A DNA stretch of 44,130 nucleotides, taken from assembly GCA_964547985.1 (NCBI GenBank), contig CAZJPV010000017.1:1-44130 (forward strand), given 5' to 3'. Numbering within the stretch: the stretch's first letter is position 1; every line of letters begins with the position of its first letter. Positions 24,620 through 33,008 of the stretch are shown here, in pieces. The notes below the pieces were generated by a model, which was given only the letters and a program-made list of their open reading frames with translations, had not been told where the DNA came from and did no database searches. A program made the translations under genes and the position numbers. The stretch is from JAPLJU01 sp964547985 (GTDB lineage Bacteria > Desulfobacterota > Syntrophia > Syntrophales > UBA2192).

Positions 24620-24647
24620 GCAACAGGGTTGCAAATATAAAGTTGCG
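24620..24647. promoter_or_regulatory. Candidate Zur operator before zur, with extra half-site
   Basis: GCAAC-AGG-GTTGC at 24620-24632 repeats the arms of the site before znuA. A further GTTGCG half-site lies at 24642-24647. It is 21-33 bases upstream of the Fur-family gene. It also lies about 130 bases upstream of the divergent ccdA gene, which it might influence. Confidence 0.55.
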
Positions 24648-24762
24648 CCACCTCGTCTCTACTTTACGGATGGCGGACGAAATATCAACGGGGAAATTGC
24701 ATCTTGAAGGGCAGTGGAAAGTATTATATAAAATCACTGATTAACAACTTAATGCCTCTTCG

Positions 24763-25473
24763 ATGATTGAAAATCTGACAGCGAATATTGAGACCTATCT
24801 TCAGACGTCCATGATGCTCGCGTTTCTGGCGGTCTATTTGGGGGGCGTTTTGGTGAGCTTCACACCGTGCATTTATCCCGTCATACCCTTGACGGTTGCT
24901 TATGTCGGCGGGCGATGCGGTGGTTCAAGGTCGAGAGGTTTTCTGCTATCTCTGATTTACGTCCTCGGAATGACTGTGACCTATACAGCCATCGGAGGTT
25001 TCGCAGCCCTGACGGGCCGCCTGTTCGGGCAGATCCAGACCAACCCGTGGATAAACATTGTGATCGCCAATGTCGTTATTCTCCTCGGCTTGTCCATGCT
25101 GGATGTCTTTGAGATTCCCATGCCGCAATTCCTTTCCCGCCTCCAACCGGAGAGACAGGGGCAGGGGTATGTTGGAAGCTTTTTCGTCGGCCTGACCTCC
25201 GGATTTATACTGGGGCCCTGTTCCGCGCCGGTCCTTTACATCCTTCTGGGCTATGTGGCTGCGAAGCAGAATGTTCTTTACGGCATGAGCCTTCTCTTCG
25301 TCTTTGCCTTGGGCATGGGCACCCTGCTCATCCTGCTGGGGACCTTCGCGGGACTGCTGGCCAGTCTACCCAAAGCAGGCCTCTGGATGGTCAGGGTGAA
25401 ACATTTGTTCGGCTGGCTAATGCTGCTGATCGGAGAATATCTGCTGGTGACGGCGGGTTCATTAATGACATGA
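24763..25473 (+). CDS. CcdA/DsbD-type transmembrane thiol reductant carrier
   Basis: A six-helix membrane protein of 236 residues that passes electrons from cytoplasmic thioredoxin across the inner membrane. FTPCIYPVIPL in the first helix and GPCSAPVLYILLGY in the fourth each carry the redox cysteine next to proline that defines CcdA and the DsbD beta domain. The next gene, a TlpA-like thioredoxin lipoprotein, overlaps its stop and is the obvious partner. Together they could reduce apocytochrome c, or other exported thiol proteins. No cytochrome biogenesis genes are in the window. Confidence 0.86.
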   Translation: MIENLTANIETYLQTSMMLAFLAVYLGGVLVSFTPCIYPVIPLTVAYVGGRCGGSRSRGFLLSLIYVLGMTVTYTAIGGFAALTGRLFGQIQTNPWINIVIANVVILLGLSMLDVFEIPMPQFLSRLQPERQGQGYVGSFFVGLTSGFILGPCSAPVLYILLGYVAAKQNVLYGMSLLFVFALGMGTLLILLGTFAGLLASLPKAGLWMVRVKHLFGWLMLLIGEYLLVTAGSLMT

Positions 25474-26000
25474 AAGTGAGAAATCATATGATGATCAGGT
25501 TTTTCTTCAGCGTGGTCCTGGCGTTCGGTATGCTCAACTGCTCATCACCGCAGCCCGATGCCCAAAAATCCAAGAAATACGATATTCGGGAGAAAAGCAT
25601 AGAAAACAAGGCCCCTGATTTTGTCCTCAAAGATCTGAAGGGGGGCGATGTCAGGCTTTCGGACTACAAGAACAGACCCGTCCTTCTGGTGTTCAGTACG
25701 ACCTGGTGTAAATACTGTCGCGAGGAGATTCCCCATATCAAGAGTTTGCATTCAACCTATGGGAAGAAAGATCTGGAAATCATCAATATCTTTGTCCAGG
25801 AGCCCGCCGGTAAGGTGGCCGCCTTTGCGGACAAGTACGCGTTACCCTACCGGGTCGCACTGGACAGTGACGGGCATGTGGCGGAACTCTATGATGTGAA
25901 GGGTGTGCCGACACTCGTTCTGCTGGACAGGGAAGGTCGAGTTGTCTGTTATACCTGCCGCTCCATCGATACGCTCCTGAAGGACGTATTCCCGGGTTAG
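25470..26000 (+). CDS. TlpA-like thioredoxin-fold lipoprotein
   Basis: An exported thiol oxidoreductase. The N-terminus carries a lipoprotein signal ending FGMLNC, with the cysteine near residue 24. The mature part starts APDFVLKDLKGGDVRLSDYK, the AhpC-TSA/TlpA entry motif. The active site is TTWCKYCREEIP (CxxC), and the cis-proline lies in VKGVPTLVLLD. The ATG at 25470 overlaps the ccdA stop as ATGA. An ATG at 25488 would give a shorter, equally good signal peptide. Two further cysteine-containing segments near the end are not family-conserved as far as I know. Confidence 0.85.
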   Translation: MKVRNHMMIRFFFSVVLAFGMLNCSSPQPDAQKSKKYDIREKSIENKAPDFVLKDLKGGDVRLSDYKNRPVLLVFSTTWCKYCREEIPHIKSLHSTYGKKDLEIINIFVQEPAGKVAAFADKYALPYRVALDSDGHVAELYDVKGVPTLVLLDREGRVVCYTCRSIDTLLKDVFPG

Positions 26001-26003
26001 GCA

Positions 26004-26162
26004 ACGACGGGATCCGTGGCTAATATCCGTTTGGAGTCGGGTCCGCTTCATCAGGTTAAGTGCGGGGAAAGCCCCCGCTGTCTTTCCGGGGATCAGCAGG
26101 CCCGTTTTACCCTCCGGTTTCCCCGATGTTCTGATCGTCCCCTCAGAGTAGCTGCCTGTCGT
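26004..26162 (+). ncRNA. Candidate structured leader RNA (possible riboswitch) of the feoB-like gene
   Basis: The region between tlpA and the FeoB-like gene folds by eye into a multi-stem unit. ACGACGGG (26004-26011) pairs with CCTGTCGT (26155-26162) as a closing stem. GCGGGG (26062-26067) pairs with CCCCGC (26073-26078) around AAAGC. GGGGATCAG (26088-26096) pairs with CTGATC and CCCC (26131-26142) apart from a two-base bulge. The ATG of the transporter is 49 bases downstream. The 3' end (CTCAGAGTAGCTGCC) recalls the end of cobalamin riboswitches, but the B12-box core is not present. The class is unknown. Confidence 0.45.
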
Positions 26163-26210
26163 GATGATGATATCCAGTGAAATGTGCGGGTCCGAGAAGG
26201 TGACTGCGAG

Positions 26211-28193
26211 ATGGCACAGGAACCCAGTCTTGTATTGACAGGCGGCAGAGAATCCATAGTGACCGGGAAGTTGATCCTTGTCGGCCAGCCCAACATCGGC
26301 AAGAGTGTGATTTTTTCCATCCTCACGGGACGATATGTCGTCGTCTCCAATTACCCCGGAACCACCGTCGAGGTGCTGTCCGGGAAAGCACTGGAGCTGG
26401 ATTATTATGTGATCGATACGCCGGGCATCGGCAGTATCGTTCCCCGGAGTGAAGATGAGATAGTCACGCTCCGCACGATCCTGTCGGATGAGAGAAAGTC
26501 CATCCTGCAGGTCGGTGATGCGAAGAATCTGAGACGGACCCTCATGCTCACCCTGCCGCTGGCGGAGACGGGGTCTCCGCTTGTTCTTGATTTGAACATG
26601 GCCGACGAAGCGGAAAAGAGCGGCTATGTGATCGATACAAAAACCCTTTCAGAAAATCTCGGGATCCCCGTCGTTCTGACGGTGGCGACGGAAAAAAGGG
26701 GCAAAGACGCGCTTCTGGATGCGATCCGGCGCCCCTCGAGACCTTCGATACGGATCACCTACGGGCCCCGCATCGAGGAGGCGGCCGGACTGATCGTCAA
26801 CGCGCTTCCCCGGTCCTTTGCTTCCAGGCGGTTTCTGGCCCTTATTCTCCTTGCGGGAAATCCCGGTCTCGTTGATGACCTGTTGAAGGATCAGGATGAT
26901 GGGGTAAAACGCATCATCAAGGACATCATATCGAAGACCCAGTCACAATTCGGTGAGCCCCTTTCCCAGGTGGTGATGGAAAAACGGGCGGCCCATGTGG
27001 ACCGGATCATCAAGAAGAGCCTGACGAAACGCGAAGAACAACCCTTCGCCGCCCGGTCTTTGCAGACGCTGGAATATGTTTCAACGCATCCCGTCTGGGG
27101 CTTCTTGATCTTGGCCCTCATCCTTTTTGGTCTCTATGAGTTTGTGGGAGTCTTCGCGGCGGGATACCTCGTAGATTTCTTTGAGGACGTTCTGTTCAAA
27201 GGTCTGATTCTCCCCCCCGTGATACAGGTTCTGTCTCACATCCCCGAAGAGCATGTGAGGAACTTTTTCATCGGCGAATATGGTCAAATCACGATGGGCC
27301 TCACATACGCGCTGGCCATCGTTTTCCCCATTGTGGCGGCATTCTTCGTCGCTTTCTCTTTCCTGGAGGACACGGGGTATCTGCCGCGACTCGCCGTCAT
27401 GTTGAACAAGACCTTTGCGCTGGTGGGTCTGAATGGCAGGGCTGTTATCCCGGTCGTTCTCGGTCTCGGCTGTGGAACGATGGCCACACTGGTAACGCGT
27501 ATCCTCGAAACGCGCCGTGAGCGGATCATCGCCACACTGCTGCTCGCGCTGGGAATTCCCTGCTCCGCCCAACTCGGGGTCATTCTGGGAATGTTTTCCA
27601 AAATCGGGGGCGGCGCCATTTTTCTCTTTCTTTGTTTTATCGGACTTCAGATGCTGATCGTTGGCTACCTCGCTGCGAAGGTTCTACCCGGCGGTACCCC
27701 TTTCTTCATCACTGAACTGCCGCCATACAGAATACCCCGGCTGGAAAACGTCCTGAGCAAGACCTACTTTCGCACCAAGTGGTTTATCCGGGAGGCCATT
27801 CCTTATTTTTTGCTGGGGACGGCTGTTCTCTTTTTCGCCGATGTGACAGGCTTTCTGGCCCGCCTCATCGATCTTTTCTCGCCCGTCGTCGTCGGTCTTT
27901 TCGACCTGCCGAAGAAGACGTCGCAGGCCTTCATCATCGGTTTCCTGAGGAGGGACTACGGGGCCGCAGGACTTTTTGACCTTTTCGATCGGGGGATCAT
28001 GGACGGTCTTCAGGCCTTCGTCAGCATGTCCGTTATGACGCTCTTTATCCCCTGTATTGCGAATGTATTCATTATTTTCAAAGAGAGAGGGTATCGGGTA
28101 GCCCTTCTGCTGGTGAGCTTCGTTTTTGCTTATGCCATCATGGCCGGCACGGTCCTGAATTACATTTTAAGACTTCTGAACGTTCATTTTTAG
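26211..28193 (+). CDS. FeoB-like ferrous iron/metal transporter with N-terminal G domain
   Basis: A 660-residue FeoB-family transporter. The cytoplasmic G domain has G1 GQPNIGKS (25-32), G2 in PGTTVE (49-54), G3 DTPG (69-72) and G4 NMAD (129-132). The membrane domain has two gate regions around GLGCGTMATLVTR and FIPCIAN, each with the conserved cysteine, plus GIPCSAQLG. It should carry Fe2+ inward, though other divalent metals are possible because the motifs differ from E. coli FeoB (for example GIPCSA instead of MSCGAR). AAGGTGA lies before the ATG at 26211. A GTG at 26184 is possible. The DtxR-FeoA gene follows after 12 bases. Confidence 0.85.
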   Translation: MAQEPSLVLTGGRESIVTGKLILVGQPNIGKSVIFSILTGRYVVVSNYPGTTVEVLSGKALELDYYVIDTPGIGSIVPRSEDEIVTLRTILSDERKSILQVGDAKNLRRTLMLTLPLAETGSPLVLDLNMADEAEKSGYVIDTKTLSENLGIPVVLTVATEKRGKDALLDAIRRPSRPSIRITYGPRIEEAAGLIVNALPRSFASRRFLALILLAGNPGLVDDLLKDQDDGVKRIIKDIISKTQSQFGEPLSQVVMEKRAAHVDRIIKKSLTKREEQPFAARSLQTLEYVSTHPVWGFLILALILFGLYEFVGVFAAGYLVDFFEDVLFKGLILPPVIQVLSHIPEEHVRNFFIGEYGQITMGLTYALAIVFPIVAAFFVAFSFLEDTGYLPRLAVMLNKTFALVGLNGRAVIPVVLGLGCGTMATLVTRILETRRERIIATLLLALGIPCSAQLGVILGMFSKIGGGAIFLFLCFIGLQMLIVGYLAAKVLPGGTPFFITELPPYRIPRLENVLSKTYFRTKWFIREAIPYFLLGTAVLFFADVTGFLARLIDLFSPVVVGLFDLPKKTSQAFIIGFLRRDYGAAGLFDLFDRGIMDGLQAFVSMSVMTLFIPCIANVFIIFKERGYRVALLLVSFVFAYAIMAGTVLNYILRLLNVHF

Positions 28194-28205
28194 AGGAGCC
28201 AGGGT

Positions 28206-28928
28206 ATGGAAAACAAGAAAACGCCGTTGACCGAGGAACAGGAGGAGGCCCTCAGTGAGATCTGGATGCGGATTGAAAACAGGGCAGAAGTTCCTCAGGT
28301 GGGCGCCAGTGCCCCGCTGAAGAAGATGAGGCACAGGGAAGGTCTGGATGAACTGACCCGGGAAGGCTATCTCATGGTGGAGGGTGACGAGGTCAGACTG
28401 ACGGAAACGGGTTTCACCGAGGCCCGGAGATTCATCAGAAACCAGAGGCTTTCGGAGCGACTTCTTTCCGACGTTTTGAATCTCGAAATGGAGGAGGCGG
28501 AAAGAACCGCCTGTCGGTATGAACATATGCTCGATACGGATGCCGCGGAATCTATCTGCATTCTTCTCGGTCACCCGAGAAACTGTCCGCACGGCAAGCT
28601 CATCCCGCCCGGGGAATGCTGCGTATCCGGCGAAACCTCTCTTCGACCCCTCGTGGTCCCTCTCTCCGAACTCGAGGCGGGAGAGACGGGGACCGTCGCT
28701 TATATCGGGACGACAGATAATGCACGCCTGGCGTATTTATCGTCCCTCGGTGTCATGACCGGCCGTCCCATCGAGCTGATTCAGAAAAAGCCATCCTACA
28801 CTCTGAAAGTGGATGAAAATACCGTAGCCTTCGATGAATTCGTGGCCAGGGAGATTTTTGTGCGTCCCAGTCAGCGTAAGAGACCGAGTACGGGTACCGG
28901 ACGAAAGTTTCGATGGGGATGGCGCTGA
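28206..28928 (+). CDS. DtxR/MntR family metalloregulator fused to a FeoA (SH3-like) domain
   Basis: An iron- or manganese-responsive repressor of 240 residues. The winged helix covers about residues 8-68 (DELTREGYLMVEGDEVRLTETG). The dimerisation and metal region includes ACRYEHMLD and LGHPRNCPHGKLIPPG, with the Cys/Glu/His ligands of the DtxR family. The C-terminal FeoA-type domain runs from about 150 to 222 (LSELEAGETGTVAYI to VAREIFVRP) and is followed by a basic tail. GAGGAG precedes the ATG. The pairing with feoB suggests that the FeoA domain serves both regulation and transporter contact. Confidence 0.85.
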   Translation: MENKKTPLTEEQEEALSEIWMRIENRAEVPQVGASAPLKKMRHREGLDELTREGYLMVEGDEVRLTETGFTEARRFIRNQRLSERLLSDVLNLEMEEAERTACRYEHMLDTDAAESICILLGHPRNCPHGKLIPPGECCVSGETSLRPLVVPLSELEAGETGTVAYIGTTDNARLAYLSSLGVMTGRPIELIQKKPSYTLKVDENTVAFDEFVAREIFVRPSQRKRPSTGTGRKFRWGWR

Positions 28929-28970
28929 TCATCATGGAAGGAAACCGTGAAGATGAGGAAAAAGGAGATC

Positions 28971-29561
28971 ATGTCGAAGAAAGCAACCTATGAGGATAAG
29001 CCCTGTCGTTACTTCCGGGAACCCGGCCCCGCCAATACCGGCAACGTTTTAAAGGCGGTGGACGAGCGGGCGAAAATGCTCGGCATCCGGAAGGTTCTCG
29101 TGGCGACCTGTGGCGGTGATACGGCCCTTGAGGCGTTAAAGGTTCTCCATCCGGGGATTTGGTTGATCGCGGTCACACATGTGACCGGATTTGCTGAACC
29201 CGACACCCAGGAGATGAAGGAATCCAGACGCCGCGAGCTTCAAGCTGGGGGAGTTCAGGTCCTGACCTGCCAGCACGCCTTCGGCGGTGTGGGACGTGCC
29301 GTTCGGAACAAATTGGGCACGTATCAGGCCGATGAGATCATGGCATACACTTTGAGAACATTCGGGCAGGGGACAAAGGTCGCCATCGAGATTGCGCTCA
29401 TGGCAGCCGATGCGGGGCTCGTTCGAACAGACGAGGACATTATCTCCGTAGGTGGTACCAGCGAGGGAGCGGATACAGCCCTGGTAATCAAACCGGCCAA
29501 CAGCTTTTCTTTTTTTGATTTGAAGGTCAGAGAGATCATCTGCAAACCGGCAAATTTTTAA
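28971..29561 (+). CDS. Pyruvate kinase C-terminal-domain-like protein
   Basis: A stand-alone alpha/beta protein of 196 residues resembling the C-terminal (PK_C) domain of pyruvate kinase, without the catalytic barrel. The pattern VLVATCGGDTALEALKVL, then IAVTHVTGF, and near the end ISVGGTSEGADTALVIKPANS fits this group. A small-molecule binding role is likely but unproven. The ATG at 28971 has AAGGAG four bases upstream, better than the GTG at 28947. It lies 42 bases after the DtxR-FeoA gene and 38 before the aminopeptidase gene, probably cotranscribed. Confidence 0.75.
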   Translation: MSKKATYEDKPCRYFREPGPANTGNVLKAVDERAKMLGIRKVLVATCGGDTALEALKVLHPGIWLIAVTHVTGFAEPDTQEMKESRRRELQAGGVQVLTCQHAFGGVGRAVRNKLGTYQADEIMAYTLRTFGQGTKVAIEIALMAADAGLVRTDEDIISVGGTSEGADTALVIKPANSFSFFDLKVREIICKPANF

Positions 29562-29599
29562 TCCCCTCATTTTTTGATAAAGGAGGTCAAAGACAGCCT

Positions 29600-30802
29600 A
29601 TGATTTTCACGGATCAACAGCTCGAGAGATATGCCCGTGTGCTCGTCTGGGGGCTCGGAAGGGCAAGAAAACACGCTTACAAGAAAAACGATATTGTGCT
29701 CGTTCGCTATGACCGGCCGGCAACGGCTCTGGCGGAGGTCGTTCAGGCGGAGCTTCTTGCATCGGGACTTAACCCGGTTATGCGAGCGGGCCTGACGCCC
29801 CGCATGGAGGTTCATTTCTACAAAAAATCGAGCAAGACCCAACTCACTTTTACGCCGCCCGGCGACCGTGAGCTCTGTGCAAAACTCAACGGCAGCGTTT
29901 ATCTCTATGCCCCGGAATCGCTGACTCATCTCGCCGATGTCGATCCCCGGAAAATTGCGAAGGCCATCGTGGCCCGAAAGCCCCTCAGAGACCTTTTGGA
30001 AAAACGGGATCAGGCAGGTCTCTATGGTTGGACACTGTGCATATGCCCGACAGAGGAACTTGCCCGGTTTGCACAGATTTCACTCAGGGAATATGCGGAG
30101 CAGGTCAGCAGGGCATGCTATCTGGATGTGGAGCATCCCGTCCGTCAGTGGGAAACCGTCTATCGGGAGATGGGCAGTATCAAGAGATGGCTCAGCGGCA
30201 TGAAGGTCAGCTATTATCACGTGGAATCTGAAAACATCGATTTGAATATAACGCCCGGTCAGCGGAGGAGATGGGTGGGCATTTCGGGACATAACATCCC
30301 GAGCTTCGAAATCTTCATCTCGCCCGACTGGCGGGGGTCGGAAGGGATTTACTATGCCGATCAGCCCTCGTTCAGGACCGGGAATTATGTGAGAGGCGTC
30401 CGTCTGACGTTTAAAAAAGGGAAGGTGATCAAGGCCAGGGCCGAAGTGGGAGAGAACTTTGTCGTCAAACAACTGGCCATGGATGACGGGGCCAGCAAGA
30501 TCGGAGAATTCTCGCTCACGGACAGGCGATTCTCGAAAATCAACCGTTTCATGGCCAATACCCTCTTCGATGAAAATTATGGCGGACGGTACGGCAACTG
30601 TCATCTTGCGGTCGGGGCGTCTTATTCCGACACATACGACGGCAACCCTGCGAAACTCAACCGGGAGCAAAAAAAGAAACTGGGATTCAATGACTCGGCC
30701 CTGCATTGGGATTTTGTCAACACCGAGCGGAAGCGGGTGACGGCGCACCTGGTCGGCGGCGGCCAGAGCGTCATCTACGATGAAGGTGTTTTCAAATATT
30801 GA
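29600..30802 (+). CDS. M29 family aminopeptidase
   Basis: A metallo-aminopeptidase of the M29 (thermophilic aminopeptidase, AmpS-like) family, 400 residues, cytoplasmic. The second half carries the family pattern: GISGHNIPSFEIFISPD, a central EGIYYAD, a glutamate in KARAEVGENF, then MANTLFDENYGGRYGNCHLAVGASY and SALHWDFV. These hold the metal-ligand Glu, His and Asp residues. AAAGGAGGTC lies about eleven bases before the ATG. It ends the group that starts with the FeoB-like gene. Confidence 0.86.
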   Translation: MIFTDQQLERYARVLVWGLGRARKHAYKKNDIVLVRYDRPATALAEVVQAELLASGLNPVMRAGLTPRMEVHFYKKSSKTQLTFTPPGDRELCAKLNGSVYLYAPESLTHLADVDPRKIAKAIVARKPLRDLLEKRDQAGLYGWTLCICPTEELARFAQISLREYAEQVSRACYLDVEHPVRQWETVYREMGSIKRWLSGMKVSYYHVESENIDLNITPGQRRRWVGISGHNIPSFEIFISPDWRGSEGIYYADQPSFRTGNYVRGVRLTFKKGKVIKARAEVGENFVVKQLAMDDGASKIGEFSLTDRRFSKINRFMANTLFDENYGGRYGNCHLAVGASYSDTYDGNPAKLNREQKKKLGFNDSALHWDFVNTERKRVTAHLVGGGQSVIYDEGVFKY

Positions 30803-30959
30803 GGGGCTTGAAAGGACGGGCGGGCTCGGAGGTCATTTGTTCTGGAACGAGACGTGTGACGGATCCGTCTTCATCTCGGAAGGACCGACCGCCGTGCCTG
30901 TGTAAGGCATTCCGGCACCCGACCTTGTTGCGAATGGGCTGGGCGCGTAAAGGATGATA

Positions 30960-31151
30960 CTAATCCTCGACGAGAATCGCCTCGACGGGACAACTTTCAG
31001 CGGCTTCCCGGCACGTATCTTCGAGATCATCGGGAATATCGTCTTCGATTTTCGTGACGACTATGTCGCCCTGCATTTCGAAGACTTCAGGACAAATTTC
31101 AACGCAAGCCTCACAACCGATGCACAGTTCTTCATCCACTTTTACTCTCAT
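30960..31151 (-). CDS. Ferredoxin, single [4Fe-4S] type
   Basis: A 63-residue ferredoxin. C10, C13, C16 and C54 (followed by Pro) are the cluster ligands. C20 and C47 are placed for the disulfide found in Desulfovibrio/Thermotoga-type monocluster ferredoxins. The rest is strongly acidic, as expected for an electron carrier. GAGGGGAG lies five bases before the ATG. It is alone on the minus strand between the aminopeptidase and hemerythrin genes. Confidence 0.92.
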   Translation of the reverse strand: MRVKVDEELCIGCEACVEICPEVFEMQGDIVVTKIEDDIPDDLEDTCREAAESCPVEAILVED

Positions 31152-31655
31152 GTTTCTCCCCTCGATGACGTATGAGTCCTCATGGAAAAAAATGAGGGCT
31201 GGTCGGACCGCGAAAATCGGTTATTGATTATATTCAGCGCAGAAAAAGTCAATCATTTTTTTCAAAAAAACCGAAAAATTTTCAGTCCTGCATGAGATGT
31301 GATGAGCAAAAAAAAGGTTCCTAAATAATGCCTAATGAAATCGCTGAGTTGAATCTTTATACGGATCCCGGAAGGATAGGATCATGCAGAATCAATCCGT
31401 GTAGAAAAAGGGAAGAGATCTCGTCGTGGTCTTCAGCGATCCGGAAACCGAGGAATTCCTTGACAAGGCTCGTCGCGATGCTTATTCAGTGTATAGCGGA
31501 TCGAGAATTTTCGCTGAGAAGGGTCGTCCCCGACGTTCAATATGAACTCAGCGGATACACGCAAATCAGTTACATCTTCCTTGTTTTTTGCACGAGACGT
31601 TTCAGCTTTATAAGACCGGGAATCTTTTTAGTCAAGCTCGAAAGGAGGGAGGGTG
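31152..31655. other. 500-bp intergenic region with a broken short ORF
   Basis: A stem CCTCAT/ATGAGG lies at about 31172-31191 just upstream of the ferredoxin. AT-rich sequence follows to 31330. The plus strand then shows a short frame at 31384-31545 interrupted by an amber codon, listed separately. The longer open frame at 31328-31699 runs into the hemerythrin gene and has no family features, so I do not call it. Confidence 0.4.
31384..31545 (+). pseudogene. Short ORF with in-frame amber codon, possible small gene or relic
   Basis: The frame reads MQNQSV, then TAG at 31402-31404, then 46 sense codons ending at TGA 31543-31545. The part after the amber codon starts KKGRDLVVVFSDPETEEFL and ends in a basic GRPRRSI. 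Its codon choice, with many third-position G or C and acidic/basic alternation, looks like real coding sequence. It could be a decayed gene, a small gene starting at an internal GTG (31426), or a read-through case. I do not recognise the family. Confidence 0.35.
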
Positions 31656-32198
31656 ATGAAGCCGATAGGTCCCCTGATGATCGAGCACAGGCTCATTGAG
31701 CGGATGGTCCGCATCATGGGTGATGAAATCAGAAAGATGGCCGACACAAGGAAGGTCGATGCGGTTTTCATAAATACCTGCGTGGATTTTTTCAGGACCT
31801 ATGCGGACCGGACGCACCACGGGAAAGAGGAGGACATACTTTTCAGAGATCTCGAACGTAAAAAGCTTTCCGCCGGGCAAAAGAGGATCATGGACGAACT
31901 CGTTGAAGAACACATCTATGCGCGGAGCGTCGTCGGGAAACTGAATGAGGCCGGGTCCAGGTACGTCAAGGGGGATGCCACGGCCCTGGAGGATGCACTC
32001 AACTGTCTCGAGACACTGATAAAATTTTACCCCGCCCACATCGAAAAGGAGGACAAACACTTCTTTTTCCCCTGTCTGGATTATTTCAGCAAGGAAGAGC
32101 AGGATATCATGCTCGGGGAATTCTGGGAGTTCGATCGGAAGATGATCCACGAGAAATACCAGAAGGTCGTTGAGACCCACGAAGGGAAGAAGGCCTAA
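31656..32198 (+). CDS. Hemerythrin HHE domain protein
   Basis: A 180-residue four-helix protein with a non-heme di-iron site. The ligand pattern is visible: His11 in LMIEHRLIER, HHGKEEDILF with the HxxxE pair, EEHIYARSVV, and YPAHIEKEDKHFF with HxxxxH. In anaerobes such proteins bind O2 or protect against oxygen and NO, but the role here is inferred. AGGAGGGAGGGTG precedes the ATG at 31656, and a GTG three bases earlier is in frame. It lies 51 bases upstream of sufC and may share its transcript. Confidence 0.87.
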   Translation: MKPIGPLMIEHRLIERMVRIMGDEIRKMADTRKVDAVFINTCVDFFRTYADRTHHGKEEDILFRDLERKKLSAGQKRIMDELVEEHIYARSVVGKLNEAGSRYVKGDATALEDALNCLETLIKFYPAHIEKEDKHFFFPCLDYFSKEEQDIMLGEFWEFDRKMIHEKYQKVVETHEGKKA

Positions 32199-32249
32199 AC
32201 ATAATCTTTTTGCTCGATCCATCAAAAAATATTTCGACAGGAGTGCACG

Positions 32250-33008
32250 ATGTTAAGAATTGAAGATCTTCAAGTCCAAATCGGGGATAAAGAGGTTCTG
32301 AGTCATATTGACTTGGAAATCAAGCCGGGGGAGACCCACATCCTCTTCGGCCCGAACGGTTCAGGCAAAACGTCTCTCCTGATGACGATCATGGGATACC
32401 CCCAGTACAGGGTCGTTTCCGGGGAGATCTGGTTCAAGGACGTCGACATTACCCATCTGCCCGTCAATGAACGGGCGCGGCTGGGGATTGGAATGTCCTA
32501 TCAGCGTCCACCCACCATCCACGGCCTTAAAACCCGCCAGATGGTACAGATCTGCGCAACCGGGGAAAAGGTCGACGTGGAAGGCCTGGCCCGTCAGGTC
32601 AACTTCAGTGATTTTCTGGAGCGGGACATCAACGTAGGGTTCTCGGGTGGGGAGATCAAGCGGTCGGAGCTGCTTCAGCTCATGGCACAGAATCCGGAGC
32701 TGCTTCTTTTTGATGAACCGGAGTCGGGCGTGGATCTCGAGAACATATCGCTTATCGGGAATATGATCAGCCGACTGCTCCAGAGGGATGTCGAACACGA
32801 AGGTGCAAAATCCCTCAAGCAGCAGAAACTGGAACGGGTGAAGATGGGTTTGATTATCACCCACACGGGATTCATACTGGATTACGTTTCGGCTGACAAA
32901 GGGCAGGTTCTATTCGACGGGGTCCTGACATGCAGCATTAACCCGACGGAAATCTTCAGGTGCATTAAAACAATGGGATATGAGGAGTGTGTGCGATGCG
33001 CGACGTAG
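32250..33008 (+). CDS. sufC: Fe-S cluster assembly ATPase SufC
   Basis: The ABC-type ATPase that drives the SUF scaffold. Walker A GPNGSGKTS is near residues 34-42, the Q-loop in SYQRPP, the SufC-type signature NVGFSGGEIKRSELLQL, and Walker B LLLFDEPESGVD. The insert rich in charged residues after Walker B and the C-terminal CxxCxxC-like ending (EECVRCAT) are features of the minimal archaeal/anaerobe type. The length is 252 residues. The stop lies inside the sufB-like gene, so the two are translationally coupled. Confidence 0.9.
   Translation: MLRIEDLQVQIGDKEVLSHIDLEIKPGETHILFGPNGSGKTSLLMTIMGYPQYRVVSGEIWFKDVDITHLPVNERARLGIGMSYQRPPTIHGLKTRQMVQICATGEKVDVEGLARQVNFSDFLERDINVGFSGGEIKRSELLQLMAQNPELLLFDEPESGVDLENISLIGNMISRLLQRDVEHEGAKSLKQQKLERVKMGLIITHTGFILDYVSADKGQVLFDGVLTCSINPTEIFRCIKTMGYEECVRCAT

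Noticed and set aside
26004..26162. Direct assignment of the leader as a standard cobalamin riboswitch
   Set aside because: The conserved GCCACTG core and the GGTG-type segment are not present. Only the ends look similar, so I kept it as an unclassified structured leader.
31328..31699. Plus-strand frame of 123 codons before the hemerythrin gene
   Set aside because: It overlaps the hemerythrin start, has unusual residue composition and no ribosome site. A better frame in the same stretch is the interrupted ORF at 31384.
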